NCBI GenBank assembly: GCA_014529385.2 | Contig: CM043952.1 | Span: forward strand, 55,590,619-55,654,618 | Direction: 5' to 3' | DNA from: Adiantum capillus-veneris | Lineage: Eukaryota; Streptophyta; Polypodiopsida; Polypodiales; Pteridaceae | DNA length: 64,000 bases | Shown here: positions 54,315 through 64,000 of the stretch, in pieces | Layout of the letters: every line of letters begins with the position of its first letter | Numbering within the stretch: the stretch's first letter is position 1 | Program-made: the position numbers and the translations under genes | The notes under the pieces: model-generated | Seen by the model: only the letters and a program-made list of their open reading frames with translations | Told to the model about the DNA's origin: nothing | Database searches by the model: none

Positions 54315-57300
54315 GTACGAAGTGCTCAAAAAATTACAACTCAATGGGGCATCTCCCTCTTAAAGGAGAGCCCAAGTTTAGACGGTAGAGCCCCCACTAA
54401 AAGAATGAGAAAGAAAGGAGTCTCCTACTACCTTGGTAGGTATGGCTCCACAAAGATGGCAAGCAAAACACTCTCCAACACCCCGTGAACAAAGAAGACC
54501 ATTGCATACTCCTCCTCACCATAATTCAAAGAGGGAGAAACAAGGGAAGAAAAAGACGAGAAAGAGGTCACCCTCTTCTTCATCTTCCTCATCCTCTTCC
54601 TCTTTTGAAGAAAGTAATGTTCCAAAAGAGGAGGAACAAGGGAATAAAAAGGCGAGAAAGAGGTCACCCTCTTCTCCATCCTCCTCATACTCTCCCTCTT
54701 CTGAAGAAAAGTGATGGTGCAGCTCTTGAACCACCTAAAACAAGAGGCCATAGGAGATCATATGCCGCCTAGAAGAGGTCGTCCAAGCTCAAAAATTTCA
54801 AAGAGGGAGGAAAGAACATATCTTTCCTTAACTACGATGGCACCTTTCGTGCTACGGACAAAGTCTTGGCCTTTATCCAATAATTTGATGTGGCGTTTGG
54901 AGATGAGGGATTCATAGAGTCCTCTAAGCTACACCATGTAGTTATGCACTTTCAAAAGTCCGCCAGGCAATGTTGGTCTAGCCTACAAGCAAACGACAAA
55001 GCTCCACAAACATGGAAATATTTAAGAGCTTCCATCATGCAGAAGTTTTTGGCTAGCGATGCCAAAGACACAGATACTCACCGAATAGTGAAGCTTGAAG
55101 CTCTCTTTCTATGAATCTATTCACAAATATATAGACAAGTTTTGGGATTTACATCTTAAAGCCACTATCTACCAAAAGATAGATTTAAGAGAGCAAAAAC
55201 TAAAATTTTGTGCGGGTTTATCTGAGGATATGGTGGAGTATGCTAGCTCCCAAACGCCTCACACCATATCTGCGATCATACACCATACCATGGTGGCTTT
55301 AATAATTTGATGTGGCGTTTGGAGATGAGGGATTCATAGAGTCCTCTAAGCTACACCATGTAGTTATGCACTTTCAAAAGTCCGCCAGGCAATGTTGGTC
55401 TAGCCTACAAGCAAACGACAAAGCTCCACAAACATGGAAATATTTAAGAGCTTCCATCATGCAGAAGTTTTTGGCTAGCGATGCCAAAGACACAGATACT
55501 CACCGAATAGTGAAGCTTGAAGCTCTCTTTCTATGAATCTATTCACAAATATATAGACATGTTTTGGGATTTACATCTTAAAGCCACTATCTACAAAAAG
55601 ATAGATTTAAGAGAGCAAAAACAACAATTTTGTGCGGGTTTATCTGAGGATATGGTGGAGTATGCTAGCTCCCAAACGCCTCACACCATATCTGCGATCA
55701 TACACCATACCATGGTGGCTTCAAGAATTAACTCCCAACAAGGTCCTAAGAGAAATCTTAAGCCCATGGAAAGCAAGGATTGTAGTGAACCTAAGGAGAA
55801 GGACAACGTCCAAAAGTCTCCCAAAGGCAACTCCAACAACAACAAAGCCAAGGAGAAGGGAGTTTATAAAGGCATAAATAAACTCTCTCCTGAAGAGCTA
55901 GAGCGTTATCAAAAAGATAACCGTTGTTACAAGTGTGGGGAGCAAGGGCACGCATATTGTGCTTGCCCCCAAAAGAATATACGTAATGATTCTCCTAGAG
56001 CTTATCTAGTCAAAATTCAAGAAGAGGATGCTCATCACAAAGGATCTCCTCTATGTTATGCTTGGGGAAAAGTAAGAGAACATGATGATTTCATTCTCTT
56101 CAACCCTATTTCTACTCACACTTTCATATCCATGGAGTTGGCCACCAAGCTAGGCATCCAAGCCTATGAGATGGTAGATGTCCTACCTGCCGATGGTGCT
56201 TTCAAGGAAGAAGAAGTCTCAATCAATCTCTTAATTGGGAAATTGTGGCTCCATGTCCAAAGCTATGTGGACAAAGAGGATTTCTTCATCTCTCCTCTCA
56301 AGCATGAGGATGTAATCCTAGGGGCACCATGGTTTGATCGCATGGCTGCCAATGTTAAATTCACTGAAAGACAAATCTACTTTAAGTACAAGGAAAAAGA
56401 TATGTACATAAACACTAAGGAGTTGGTTAGCACCATACCCATAGTACATAAGCAAGCTTTTGATAAGTCAATAAAGAGCTCTATTTCCGTGTACATGATT
56501 TTTGTTAAAGACTCTCAAAATGAACCTAATGTTTTAGCAAAAGAATATATAGGGAATCAAAAGGAATTAGAGTTATCTAATTTCCTAAATAGATTCCAAG
56601 ATGTTTTTATTGATGACATCAGTGGTTAGCTACCTCCCAAACGAGGGGATGACGACCATGCAATTGATCTTCTTCCAGGAATCTCACCGCCTAATAAACC
56701 TCCTTATCAAGTTTCTCAATCTCAACAAGAGGAGATTATGTGGCAAGTGCATTAGTTGGTTGAGAAAGGCATGGTTGGGCCTAGCTCATCTCCATTTTGT
56801 TCACCAGTTTTACTAGTGCAAAAGAAAGATGGCACATATTATATGTGTGTCGACTATAGAGCACTAAATAGGATCAATATCAAGATAGGTTTCCCATTCC
56901 ATGAGTAGAAAACCTATTCAATAAGCTACAAGGGTCGACCTTCTCAGTAGGATTGACCTAAAAAGTGGATATCATCAAGTAAGGATATTTGACCACCAAG
57001 ACATTGTAAAGACCCCATTTTGCACTACGTTTGGTCTTTACGAGTATATTGTCATGCCTTTTGGCTTGACCAATGCACCAGCCACATTCACCCGTCTTAT
57101 GGAGAAGCTATTCAAGCCTCACTGAAGCTTTACTGGAGTGTTCTTTGATGATATAATCATCTACTCTAATTCATTAGAGGAACACAAGCAACACCTCCAG
57201 GTAATATTTAGAGTTTTATGAGAAAATAATCTTTATATACATAAAAAAGAAGTGAATATTTCTTGCAAGAAGAGAACAATATTTAGGTCACATTATCTCT

Positions 57301-57912
57301 CAAGATGCATCCAAATGGATCCATCAAAACTAGAGGTAATAAAAGAATGGCCTAATCTAAGAAATCTGCATGAACTAAGAAGCTTTATAGGTATGTATGC
57401 ATACTATAGACGCTTCATAGAAAAGTTCTCACAAATCGTGGGACTATTACATGACCTAACAAAGAAAAATGTTAGGTATATGGTCCACCAAGGAGAACAA
57501 TGCTTTTAAAAAGCTTAAAGAGAATTTTATCTCTCAACCCGTGCTTATACTACCATATCTCTCAAAGCCATTTGAGGTCCAATGGATTTCCTTAGAGCTG
57601 TTTTGCTCCAAGAAAGGCACGCCATAGCCTTCGAAGGCTTGACCCTGTTGAGTGAGCGCTAGGTATATATGAGAAGGAAATCTTAGCAATTCTACATGCT
57701 CTAGACTCGTGGAAGCACTATTTATTGGGAGCCCCTTTTATTCTGCGAACAGATAACCAAAGCATTAAGTACTTCATGACGCAGACCAAGATCTTCGACA
57801 AACAAATGAGGTCGGAAAATTTACTTTCGCAATTCCATTTTCATATTGCTCACATTGCTGGCAAGCATAATCAAGTAGCCGATGCACTCTCAAGAGGACC
57901 GCGAGTGAATGC
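54315..57912 (+). other. Array module 4: gag, protease, then RT and RNase H
   Basis: Landmark start, serine-rich linker, capsid region (with a 422-bp internal duplication), knuckle CYKCGEQGHAYCACP (55927-55975) and protease-like region (56130-56540), then RT. RT text: [40 protein letters not shown]. RNase H tail: L-R-T-D-N-Q-S-I-K-Y, then H-I-A-G-K-H-N-Q-V-A-D-A-L-S-R ending near 57905. It is the only module connected to pol. Broken. Confidence 0.8.
54881..55724 (+). repeat. 422-bp tandem duplication in module 4
   Basis: 54881-55302 and 55303-55724 are nearly identical, each starting taatttgatgtggcgtttgg. The near identity says this duplication is much younger than the array modules. Confidence 0.9.
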
Positions 57913-58600
57913 GGTAGTTGCTCCCTGCGGCAAGGTACACATCCTTACCAAACCCAAAGGTGTCCTCATAGTTTTCAAGTCTCTACTTTCTATTGCAAGT
58001 TGAAATTGATCATACCTTGAGTAGAGGTCCCCTATTGACTAGTTTTACCTCCCTGCAAACACCTCTGCAAACTCATCCACAATCGGTCATGTACATACAT
58101 TTCTAATTGTCACCTTGTTCACTGGTTGCATATCTTGGATGAAGTGTAGAGAACCATTATTCTTTGGAACTGTGAACCACCTATTTGAATATGGATCACA
58201 AGAAGGCTCCAAAATCCCCATTTTGATTTTTTCATTCAGTAGCTCTACTAACTTTGGCAAATGAGGCTTTGGAACCGGAATAGGCCACAAATTTCAAGGC
58301 GCATGAGGTATTGCAAAAATTACCATAGGAGCTACAATAGAAGGATCAACACATCCTATCTCATGTGGCTCAAATGCAAAAGCTTACCATGCTTTGAAAG
58401 AATTTCGTTAAAGCATTTTGTCTCCTCCTGTGTTAGAAACTCCTCGCAACCAATCTGCAACTGTTGAAAATACTCCTTTGCGAAAGTGTGTTTAATCTTT
58501 TTAGGATTCCTCAAACTTGGTTGCAAAGCAGCTCGTTCAATCTTTTCCCTGTTGTTGGGTGGTAAGGGTGAAGCTACTCGTTTCACCTCTTTGCTACACT
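57912..58600 (-). other. Reverse transcriptase start (fossil)
   Basis: Contains the entry region P-H-L-P-K-L-V-E-L-L-N-E-K-I-K-M-G-I-L-E-P-S and then G-D-L-Y-S-R-Y-D-Q-F-Q-L-A, characteristic of a plant gypsy lineage distinct from both other families in this window. The upstream E-E-T-K-C-F-N-E-I-L-S-K-H-G-K segment (58356-58586) is the usual linker between protease and RT. Confidence 0.75.
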
Positions 58601-59032
58601 CTTGTAATTAGTTTCAACATGGACTTCTAGGCCAACTGTTTGCTTGAAACATTGGTTTTCTTTAAAGGATCTATGACTTGATACATTTCCATAGAGCATA
58701 CTTCCACAACTTCACTTTCAAGATGCAAACATGACACCATTATAGCATCAAGCTCACCCATAGTGTCTACAAAAGAAAATTGCTCACACAAACCCAAAAC
58801 ATTTTTAGTAGGCTCTAGCAACCCCAAAAAAATTTAGTAGGCTCTAGCAACCCACTCTCTTTCATGCCTATTTGTACATTATGTTTATATTGCCTCTCAC
58901 ATATCTTCAAATCTTCAACTTTTGTAAAACATACTGATCCATTTCTTGTTACCAAGGAGCCCATTGAGAAAGTTTTACCTATTTTTGGAGCAAGCAAGAC
59001 CCTTTTTCTTTCTGTACCATTGCAATCCCGCA

Positions 59033-59541
59033 TTACAATGGTACTTGGCCAAAATCCAACATTTTTCTATGATCATGAAACTCTTTGCTCACCTTTGGAA
59101 GAGGATGATCTTTGAGGTTGTCATAATTTCTTTCATGGTTTACACAAACTGTGAGAAATTGTACAGCACATTTACCATCTTTTCTTTGTATCATGGCATA
59201 ACCTGAACCATCATCCATTACCTTTGTTTCCATTCTAACTCCCACAATGTAGGGTTGTCCAAGGATAAGATGATATGAAGATGTATCATGTACAAAGAAG
59301 TTTTGGTCAATTTTTACATCACCTATTGTCATCTTCACACTTGGACATGCTGCATACAATTCACCAAATGAATTATGTCTATCTTTGAACCATGGTCAAT
59401 CAAGGCAACAAATGGATCTTCAAGATCACCTACCTTGACCAAAGTTTCTATAGTATCCATTGCCCAGTGACTTTGTGAATAGTAGCTCCTAGGAATAGCT
59501 TCAACTTCTTCATCGTCATTTGAGAAATGCACTTGCTTCAC
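59033..59541 (-). other. Protease-like region (fossil)
   Basis: Shows V-G-D-L-E-D-P-F-V-A-L-I-D-H-G-S-K-I-D-I, then V-K-M-T-I-G-D-V-K-I-D-Q-N-F-F-V and H-L-I-L-G-Q-P-Y-I: the order of a retropepsin-like domain. Confidence 0.7.
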
Positions 59542-59547
59542 TCTCCC

Positions 59548-59641
59548 ACTAGATTGGTAGCATCCTACCAGTAGATTGGTAGCATCCTACCACTAGATTG
59601 CTTCACTCTCCCACTACATTGGTAGCATCCTACCACACCTC
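59548..59641. repeat. Minisatellite with hairpin unit
   Basis: A unit of about 22 bp (agattggtagcatcctacca) occurs three times, partly interspersed with two copies of gcttcactctcccacta. Each unit contains the hairpin ggtag-catc-ctacc. Confidence 0.85.
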
Positions 59642-60196
59642 CATCATCCTCCTTATCTCGCAACTACATCCCTTGTGTCTTCAAGGTTTCACCTTCAACC
59701 TGCGGATGAGCAACCTCAGCTAGAGTTTTCCTCTTTCTCTTGATGATGTCAATGATCTCCTGATGGAATTCACGCTTTGCAATGCCAAGGAATTGTCACA
59801 GAGTAAACTCAATCTTGCTATTCAAAATCCTATCCTCCAATACTTTCTTTAAATTTGTAGCAACCTCAGTATCAAATTGTAGTTTATAAGTTGGGCCTTT
59901 TGTTGGCTCTTTCTTCTTTCCTATTGTAGACTCCTCCATGAGTACTTCAAGTGGGGATGCTCCTTGTGTTGGGGTGTTTGGAAAGAAAATGAGTCGCTTC
60001 TTCCCCCACTTCTAGAAGCTCTTTCTGATGGTACTTCATCTCAGCATTCTCACATTTTCACTTCTCTTCTACAATAGCTTCATTTTGCTGGCATTTTGTA
60101 ATGTAGGCATGCACTGACAACAAGTCCACTGGATCATGTAGGATCGCTTTTGTAAGCATTCCTTTCCTACAAAGTTCCACAACATTGGGCCACATC

Positions 60197-60867
60197 CCCG
60201 GGGGATTCACCATGGAAAACTTACTGCACCACGTAAGTGCAGGGGAGGGGGGTTTTTTAACAAGTTACATAAGCGTACAAGTTAGGGGTAGACCCTTAAT
60301 AATTTACCCTCCAAGACTAAAAATAAGGAAGGGGGATATCATATTTGGGAGGGGAGGGGGGGACTGATTGGGTTATTACTTGTAGCGATTAGGTCATCGA
60401 TGTGCACTAGAACTCAAAAGAATTTATGGGAAGTGTTTTATCATGTCACACATCAAATTTTGCATCAAGCTAGTCATAGATCAGATTTGGAGCATGTCAA
60501 GGGTTGGTTTACACTAGCTTTGGATGGATTAGAATTGGACGAGTAGCCAGAGTGCAGGCTGATCGGGCACATAGTTTGAAAGGTAAACTAAGACACTCTG
60601 AGGATACATTTAGTTATCAACAGAAGTGGTTCCTTACTACATTGCTAGCCACTATGCTATACACTCTTTGACTAGTTTTACTCAATTAGATCATGTGAGA
60701 CCTAAATTTTATATGTAAGATAGGGGTATGATAGTTTTCTTCATTGACTATTGTATAAGCATAGAAAGGGGGGTCATATTTCCTAATATGAGTCGTATAT
60801 AGGGGTTTTATCAAAGTTGTCCGCTCGTAGGTGGCATCCGGTTTCTTATATAGAGTGAATCCCCCAG
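60197..60867. mobile_element. MITE, G-rich-TIR family, member 3 (about 671 bp)
   Basis: The left end begins cccgggggattcaccatgg, and the right-end complement begins ctgggggattcactc. The 9-bp direct repeat ggccacatc flanks it (60188-60196 and 60868-60876); the shared direct repeat is in fact 10 bp, so the exact cut is ambiguous by one or two bases. A subterminal gcaccacgtaagtgc block recalls the cacgtacgttca block of members 1 and 2. It interrupts gag of the fossil 57912-62290, whose text continues on both sides. No open frame longer than 66 codons. Confidence 0.8.
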
Positions 60868-60876
60868 GGCCACATC

Positions 60877-62040
60877 TTACCATCATCGGTACTCATGAAA
60901 TCCCTGGAGTGCTTGATCTTTGCTCCATAAGTAGCAGCCTCAGCTGAAGATGTGGCATAGTTGGTTTCCATACCTTCAACTAAGGTTTGAATTCCCCCCT
61001 TCCCAAAGTTAGCTCGCAAAGGTAGACCTGTCTCTCTTAAGTGGATTTTACCATTACTAAAAAAGACAACATATTTTGTCAAAGCATCATTGAAACTATC
61101 ACAATCCCTTCTTACATGGTCTGTACTATCACACCAAATACATCTATTATCAAAACCTTCTTTGGGTTGTTGTCTTTGTCTAGGAAGTGGCCCTGATGGT
61201 TGGCCTTTTTCTTCAAGCTTTGCAAGCTTCACCTTCAAGTCACGCATTCCCTTTACAAGCTCATCTAGCATGGACTCATCAAACTTAGGAGCTATAAAAG
61301 TAAGCTTTACCATTTTGTCATAAGTTGAGGTTGAGGGACTTGCAGTGTTTACTACTCGTTTACTACCATCTTGTCCCTTCTTCTTTGTCGTTTGGCAAGC
61401 AGTAAGACAACACCTTCTACCTCATTTGAGTTGGTCTTTAGTCCTTGCTCATCATCTTTATCTTCAAGAAGAAGCTCCAAATTTTCTTGAAACTCTTTAC
61501 CTATAGCTTGCAAGAAAAGATCCATCTTCTCTTCATCTAGTGTGGCCTTTTCTATCTCAGGTGAGTTTACATAGTGCCGTTCAAATTCCCTAAGTAGCTC
61601 TGTTATTGATAGTCCTTGCTTTGGCGTGACTACCCATTCTAAGAATGTCCTTTTGGTCACTCTTTCAGAGTCCTCCATGAAATATTCCTCCTGTAAAGCT
61701 ACTTTGAGTTCTTCCCATTTTGTCACATGTCCATCTTTAATTTCCCTAACATGTTTCCTAATTTCTAGAGCAACAACTAGCTCAAAGCTTTGAATCATCT
61801 CACCTTCTGACACGCGATGCAGCTTCGACTCCTTCCCATACTCGTGCAAGTACTTGGTTACATCTTTGCCATTGAATTGATCCATTCTGTTGACAACCGC
61901 TTGTATGGCTTTGGTTGTTGAAATCTCCCTTCTTTTAGTGGCATGTTGTTGCTGCATGAACATTGCAAATGCTTGAAACATTTTCATTGTTGCTGGGTCA
62001 AAATGCATACCATGTTGCTCTACATGATCACCCATGGTTA
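60877..62040 (-). other. Gag region of the fossil third-lineage element
   Basis: From M-G-D-H-V-E-Q-H-G near 62035 the text has R-M-D-Q-F-N-G-K-D-V-T-K-Y-L, F-E-L-V-V-A-L-E-I-R-K-H-V-R, W-E-E-L-K-V-A-L-Q-E-E-Y and, after about 61320, a linker M-L-D-E-L-V-K-G-M-R-D-L-K-V-K-L plus the zinc knuckle CIWCDSTDHVRRDC (61105-61146). It is the capsid and nucleocapsid part. Part of it is one long open frame (61352-62278), the rest is fragmentary. Confidence 0.8.
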
Positions 62041-62290
62041 CCCACAAACTCTCACCCTCGCAGATTCGCGTCGGGTTCACCAAAAACATGTCGAGAAGTT
62101 TGCAGTCTTGCCAAGAAAGCACCGGGATTTTCATTGTAAGAGTCTGTGAGAGAACTCCAAAAACTAATTGAAAGAGTTTTACCATAAATTCCATGAAGTC
62201 TACAGTTTGTAAGAAAGATAAATCAAAGAAGCCCCACTCTTTCTCTCTTGCACTTACACACACAAAGAAAGAACACAAAAGAGAATATCA

Positions 62291-63190
62291 AAACAACACA
62301 AAGATGAAAACATCAAGACTATGGTTGTATCGTATCATGGGTAATATGAAAGGGTTAATAGATCACTTAATGGCGTTCAATCTTTGCCGACCAAATAAGC
62401 TACAAGTTGTCCTTCAGAATTGTAATTTTGTGCTTACCATATGTATATGTTTTGTCTAGTGATTGGGATTAACTATGTGTACAAATCCTCTTGGTTCATA
62501 GCAAGATAACTACACTTATGTCAAAAGAAAAGTTATAGTCTATAAGGGGTAGTATGATAGGATCCGATGAAAGAATTATTTCGGTGAGCCTTTCTAGGCC
62601 AAAGAGAAACACTTTACGTTGTTGAAAGTGTATTTTACGGCTAATCCATATGTTAATTGCAATAGATCGCACAGAGTGAAAGCGATAGAAATTCACATCA
62701 TGGGGATTATTCATCTAGATAACTCTAGTATGTGCAAAATGTAGATATGAGAGGAGTGAAGAGAAGAGAAGTTTCCCTCCCAATACCTATTCTTGCCCGT
62801 AGCCAATAAGGATATTGCGAGGAGAGATGTACATGTAGCAAGGAGAACCTAGAATTTATAGGGAGAATGACTTTCTAAGAGTGAGAGAGATAGATTTGGT
62901 TAGGGAGGCAGATGAAATTAGAGATGTATGTTGAATTAGAGATGAGAAAGAAAACAACAAGAAACTAAAAAAATATCAAAGTAAAACACATTTTACTTGA
63001 CAAACTCTTCGGGCGTTATTCATCATTATAATGGAGAGAGAAGAAAAGGAAAGACTTCAAAGTTTGATTGATGCACCAAGTTCAAGACCTTCTTTGATTA
63101 GAGTTGATCTTCCAAGGATAGCTTACAAGAATGGCTAGTCTTCCTCTAGGAGCAAGTGTAGGCTTAGGCTTATGTTAATGGCTAAGTAGT
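62291..63190. other. Unassigned interval
   Basis: About 0.9 kb, purine-rich in places (gagaggagtgaagagaag), with no gene I can support. The first part may still belong to the LTR of the adjacent fossil. Confidence 0.4.
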
Positions 63191-63345
63191 TGTAATTAAG
63201 GGTAGTTGCTTTTTCAACCTCGGAGTATGTTATGGATAAGGGATATGTACATTTATTACTCAAGTGGTCATTTGTGCCAGTCGATCAATGTGTATTCATT
63301 TTGAGCATTGAAGAATCTATAAATAATACACGTGCAAGAGGGAGG
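63191..63345 (+). repeat. LTR-like repeat, partial copy
   Basis: Begins tgtaattaagggtagttgct and includes tctataaataatacacgtgc. It matches 63714-63859 almost base for base, then diverges. Confidence 0.7.
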
Positions 63346-63713
63346 TCCCCTTTTATAGGTGAAAGAAACCCTCAAGGGTTTATGCAAGAAGAGAAGAGCC
63401 AGTGTGAATAGAAACTGGCAAAGTTTGAAATGAGTTGTCCCTGCATGACGTGGGCAGACTAGGATCCACCATTTTGATCATATCTCCTCAACAGTGGCTC
63501 CAAATAAAGAAATAAAAATAGGGGCAAAAAATTAGCTCATAAGCTACGACCCCTATTTTATATACTTTTTCCAATTCATATTGGAACCTTGTGTTAAAAA
63601 ATCATCAAAATAGGAAGCAGTTGGTTTTTAGTTACTCATTGTGCTATGCAGGCATGTACCTAGCGTCTTATACCTCGCTCTCGACTCCACCACTTATGTA
63701 CCTTGTAATTAAG

Positions 63714-64000
63714 GGTAGTTGCTTTTTCAACCTCGGAGTATGTTATGGATAAGGGATATGTACACTTATTACTCAAGTGGTCATTTGTGCCAGTCGGCCA
63801 ATGTGTATTCATTTTGAGCATGGAAGAATCTATAAATAATACACGTGCAAGAGGGAAATGCTCACTCTCTTGCATAGGGGGAGATTGCACCCAATGTTTG
63901 TGTCTTCTTCTCTCTTCTCCTCTCTTCTCTCTTGCCGTGCCGATGTAGCACTCCGCTCTACGAGGTGCATTTGCACTCTCTCTCTCTCTCTCTCTCTCTC
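63714..64000 (+). repeat. LTR-like repeat, second copy, cut by the window edge
   Basis: Same start as 63191. After the TATA-like tctataaata it continues with pyrimidine-rich text (tcttctctcttctcctctct) typical of a plant 5' untranslated leader and ends in (CT)n from 63975 to the edge. It is probably the start of an LTR whose element lies beyond 64000; alternatively it is the end of a promoter-containing duplication. Confidence 0.6.

Larger units (their letters stand above)
34955..57912 (+). mobile_element. Fossil chromovirus-like gypsy element with gag-protease module repeated four times
   Basis: Leader and gag start match the LTR element at 27592-32687 from about 34955 on, but no LTR is present at either end. 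The gag-protease part is repeated head to tail: modules start at 35341, 37306, 38843 and 54315, each at the landmark gtacgaagggctcaaaaa. Only the last continues into RT and RNase H, ending near 57912 against a minus-strand fossil. The third module is split by the element at 39311-52818. The RT text (V-L-L-V-Q-K-K-D-G-T-Y-Y, then [10 protein letters not shown]) and the gag/protease style fit the chromovirus side of Ty3/gypsy. No integrase or chromodomain is seen. Old, with many breaks. Confidence 0.8.
57912..62290 (-). mobile_element. Fossil Ty3/gypsy element, third lineage: gag, protease, start of RT
   Basis: On the minus strand: LTR-like remnant (about 62290-62095), primer-site-like ttggtgaacccgacgc (complement, 62067-62082), gag (62040 down to about 60000, split by a MITE), protease (59541-59033) and the first half of RT (58290 to about 57912). 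RT text includes W-F-T-V-P-K-N-N-G-S-L, D-M-Q-P-V-N-K-V-T-I-R and M-R-T-P-L-G-L-V-R-M-C-T-L-P-Q-G-A. The rest of pol is absent; the copy abuts the plus-strand array at about 57912. Gag matches the relic at 22300-23340. Old, broken many times. Confidence 0.75.

Noticed and set aside
57725-58003. One continuous RNase H frame to 58003
   Set aside because: The last part is antisense to minus-strand RT text, so the RNase H remnant is taken to end near 57912.

Overview
The window looks like a repeat-dense, gene-poor stretch of a large plant nuclear genome. The evidence is plant-type Ty3/gypsy and Ty1/copia elements, tRNA-Asp- and tRNA-iMet-like primer sites, many (GA)n, (CT)n and poly-G tracts, AT-rich base composition, and one broken host gene of a plant FCP1-like phosphatase family. 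The species cannot be fixed from the sequence. The reverse-transcriptase and RNase H types would suit a fern or a gymnosperm, but that is an impression. I see no rRNA, tRNA gene, CRISPR array, operon or organelle insert, and no intact host gene.

Layout. 1-4.86 kb: minus-strand fossil of a gypsy-type element (gag knuckles, protease, a downstream W-x-P-K repeat region), split by a 252-bp MITE. 4.86-5.76 kb: an unidentified coding-like repeat split by a foldback element. 6.4-7.86 kb: piece of a copia element with one LTR. 8.8-9.2 kb: another foldback. 9.35-11.2 kb: an old tandem-repeat field with its own MITE. 11.8-12.2 kb: an inverted-repeat element. 14-16.85 kb: an unidentified coding-like remnant. 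16.9-21.1 kb: mostly unassigned. 21.2-23.6 kb: a tandem duplication and a small LTR-gag-LTR relic. 24.4-25.1 kb: an integrase fossil.

26.7-32.8 kb holds the one recognisable host locus: a minus-strand FCP1/NLI-interacting-factor-like phosphatase gene, interrupted inside an exon by a 5.1-kb LTR element (27592-32687) that has lost most of its pol. 34.0-34.9 kb has two unidentified minus-strand frames.

35.0-57.9 kb is a fossil chromovirus-like gypsy element whose gag-protease module is repeated head to tail four times before a single RT-RNase H. Three module junctions each carry a poly-G run (18, 28 and 35 G). Inside the third module lies the youngest element, a 13.5-kb Tat/Athila-like element (39311-52818) with nearly identical LTRs. 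It has a 1136-codon gag, protease, RT, RNase H and integrase. It also has a second protease-like domain after integrase, a W-x-P-K repeat ORF, and an extra 2-kb segment between two almost identical polypurine tracts that holds a small acidic ORF behind a TATA-like box.

57.9-62.3 kb is a minus-strand gypsy fossil of a third lineage, split by a 0.67-kb MITE. 63.2-64.0 kb has two copies of an LTR-like sequence, the second cut by the window edge. The biology here is therefore mainly layered insertion. The points most worth a second look are the extra modules of the Tat/Athila-like element, the amplified gag-protease array with its G-runs, the MITE family with three members, and the split phosphatase gene.
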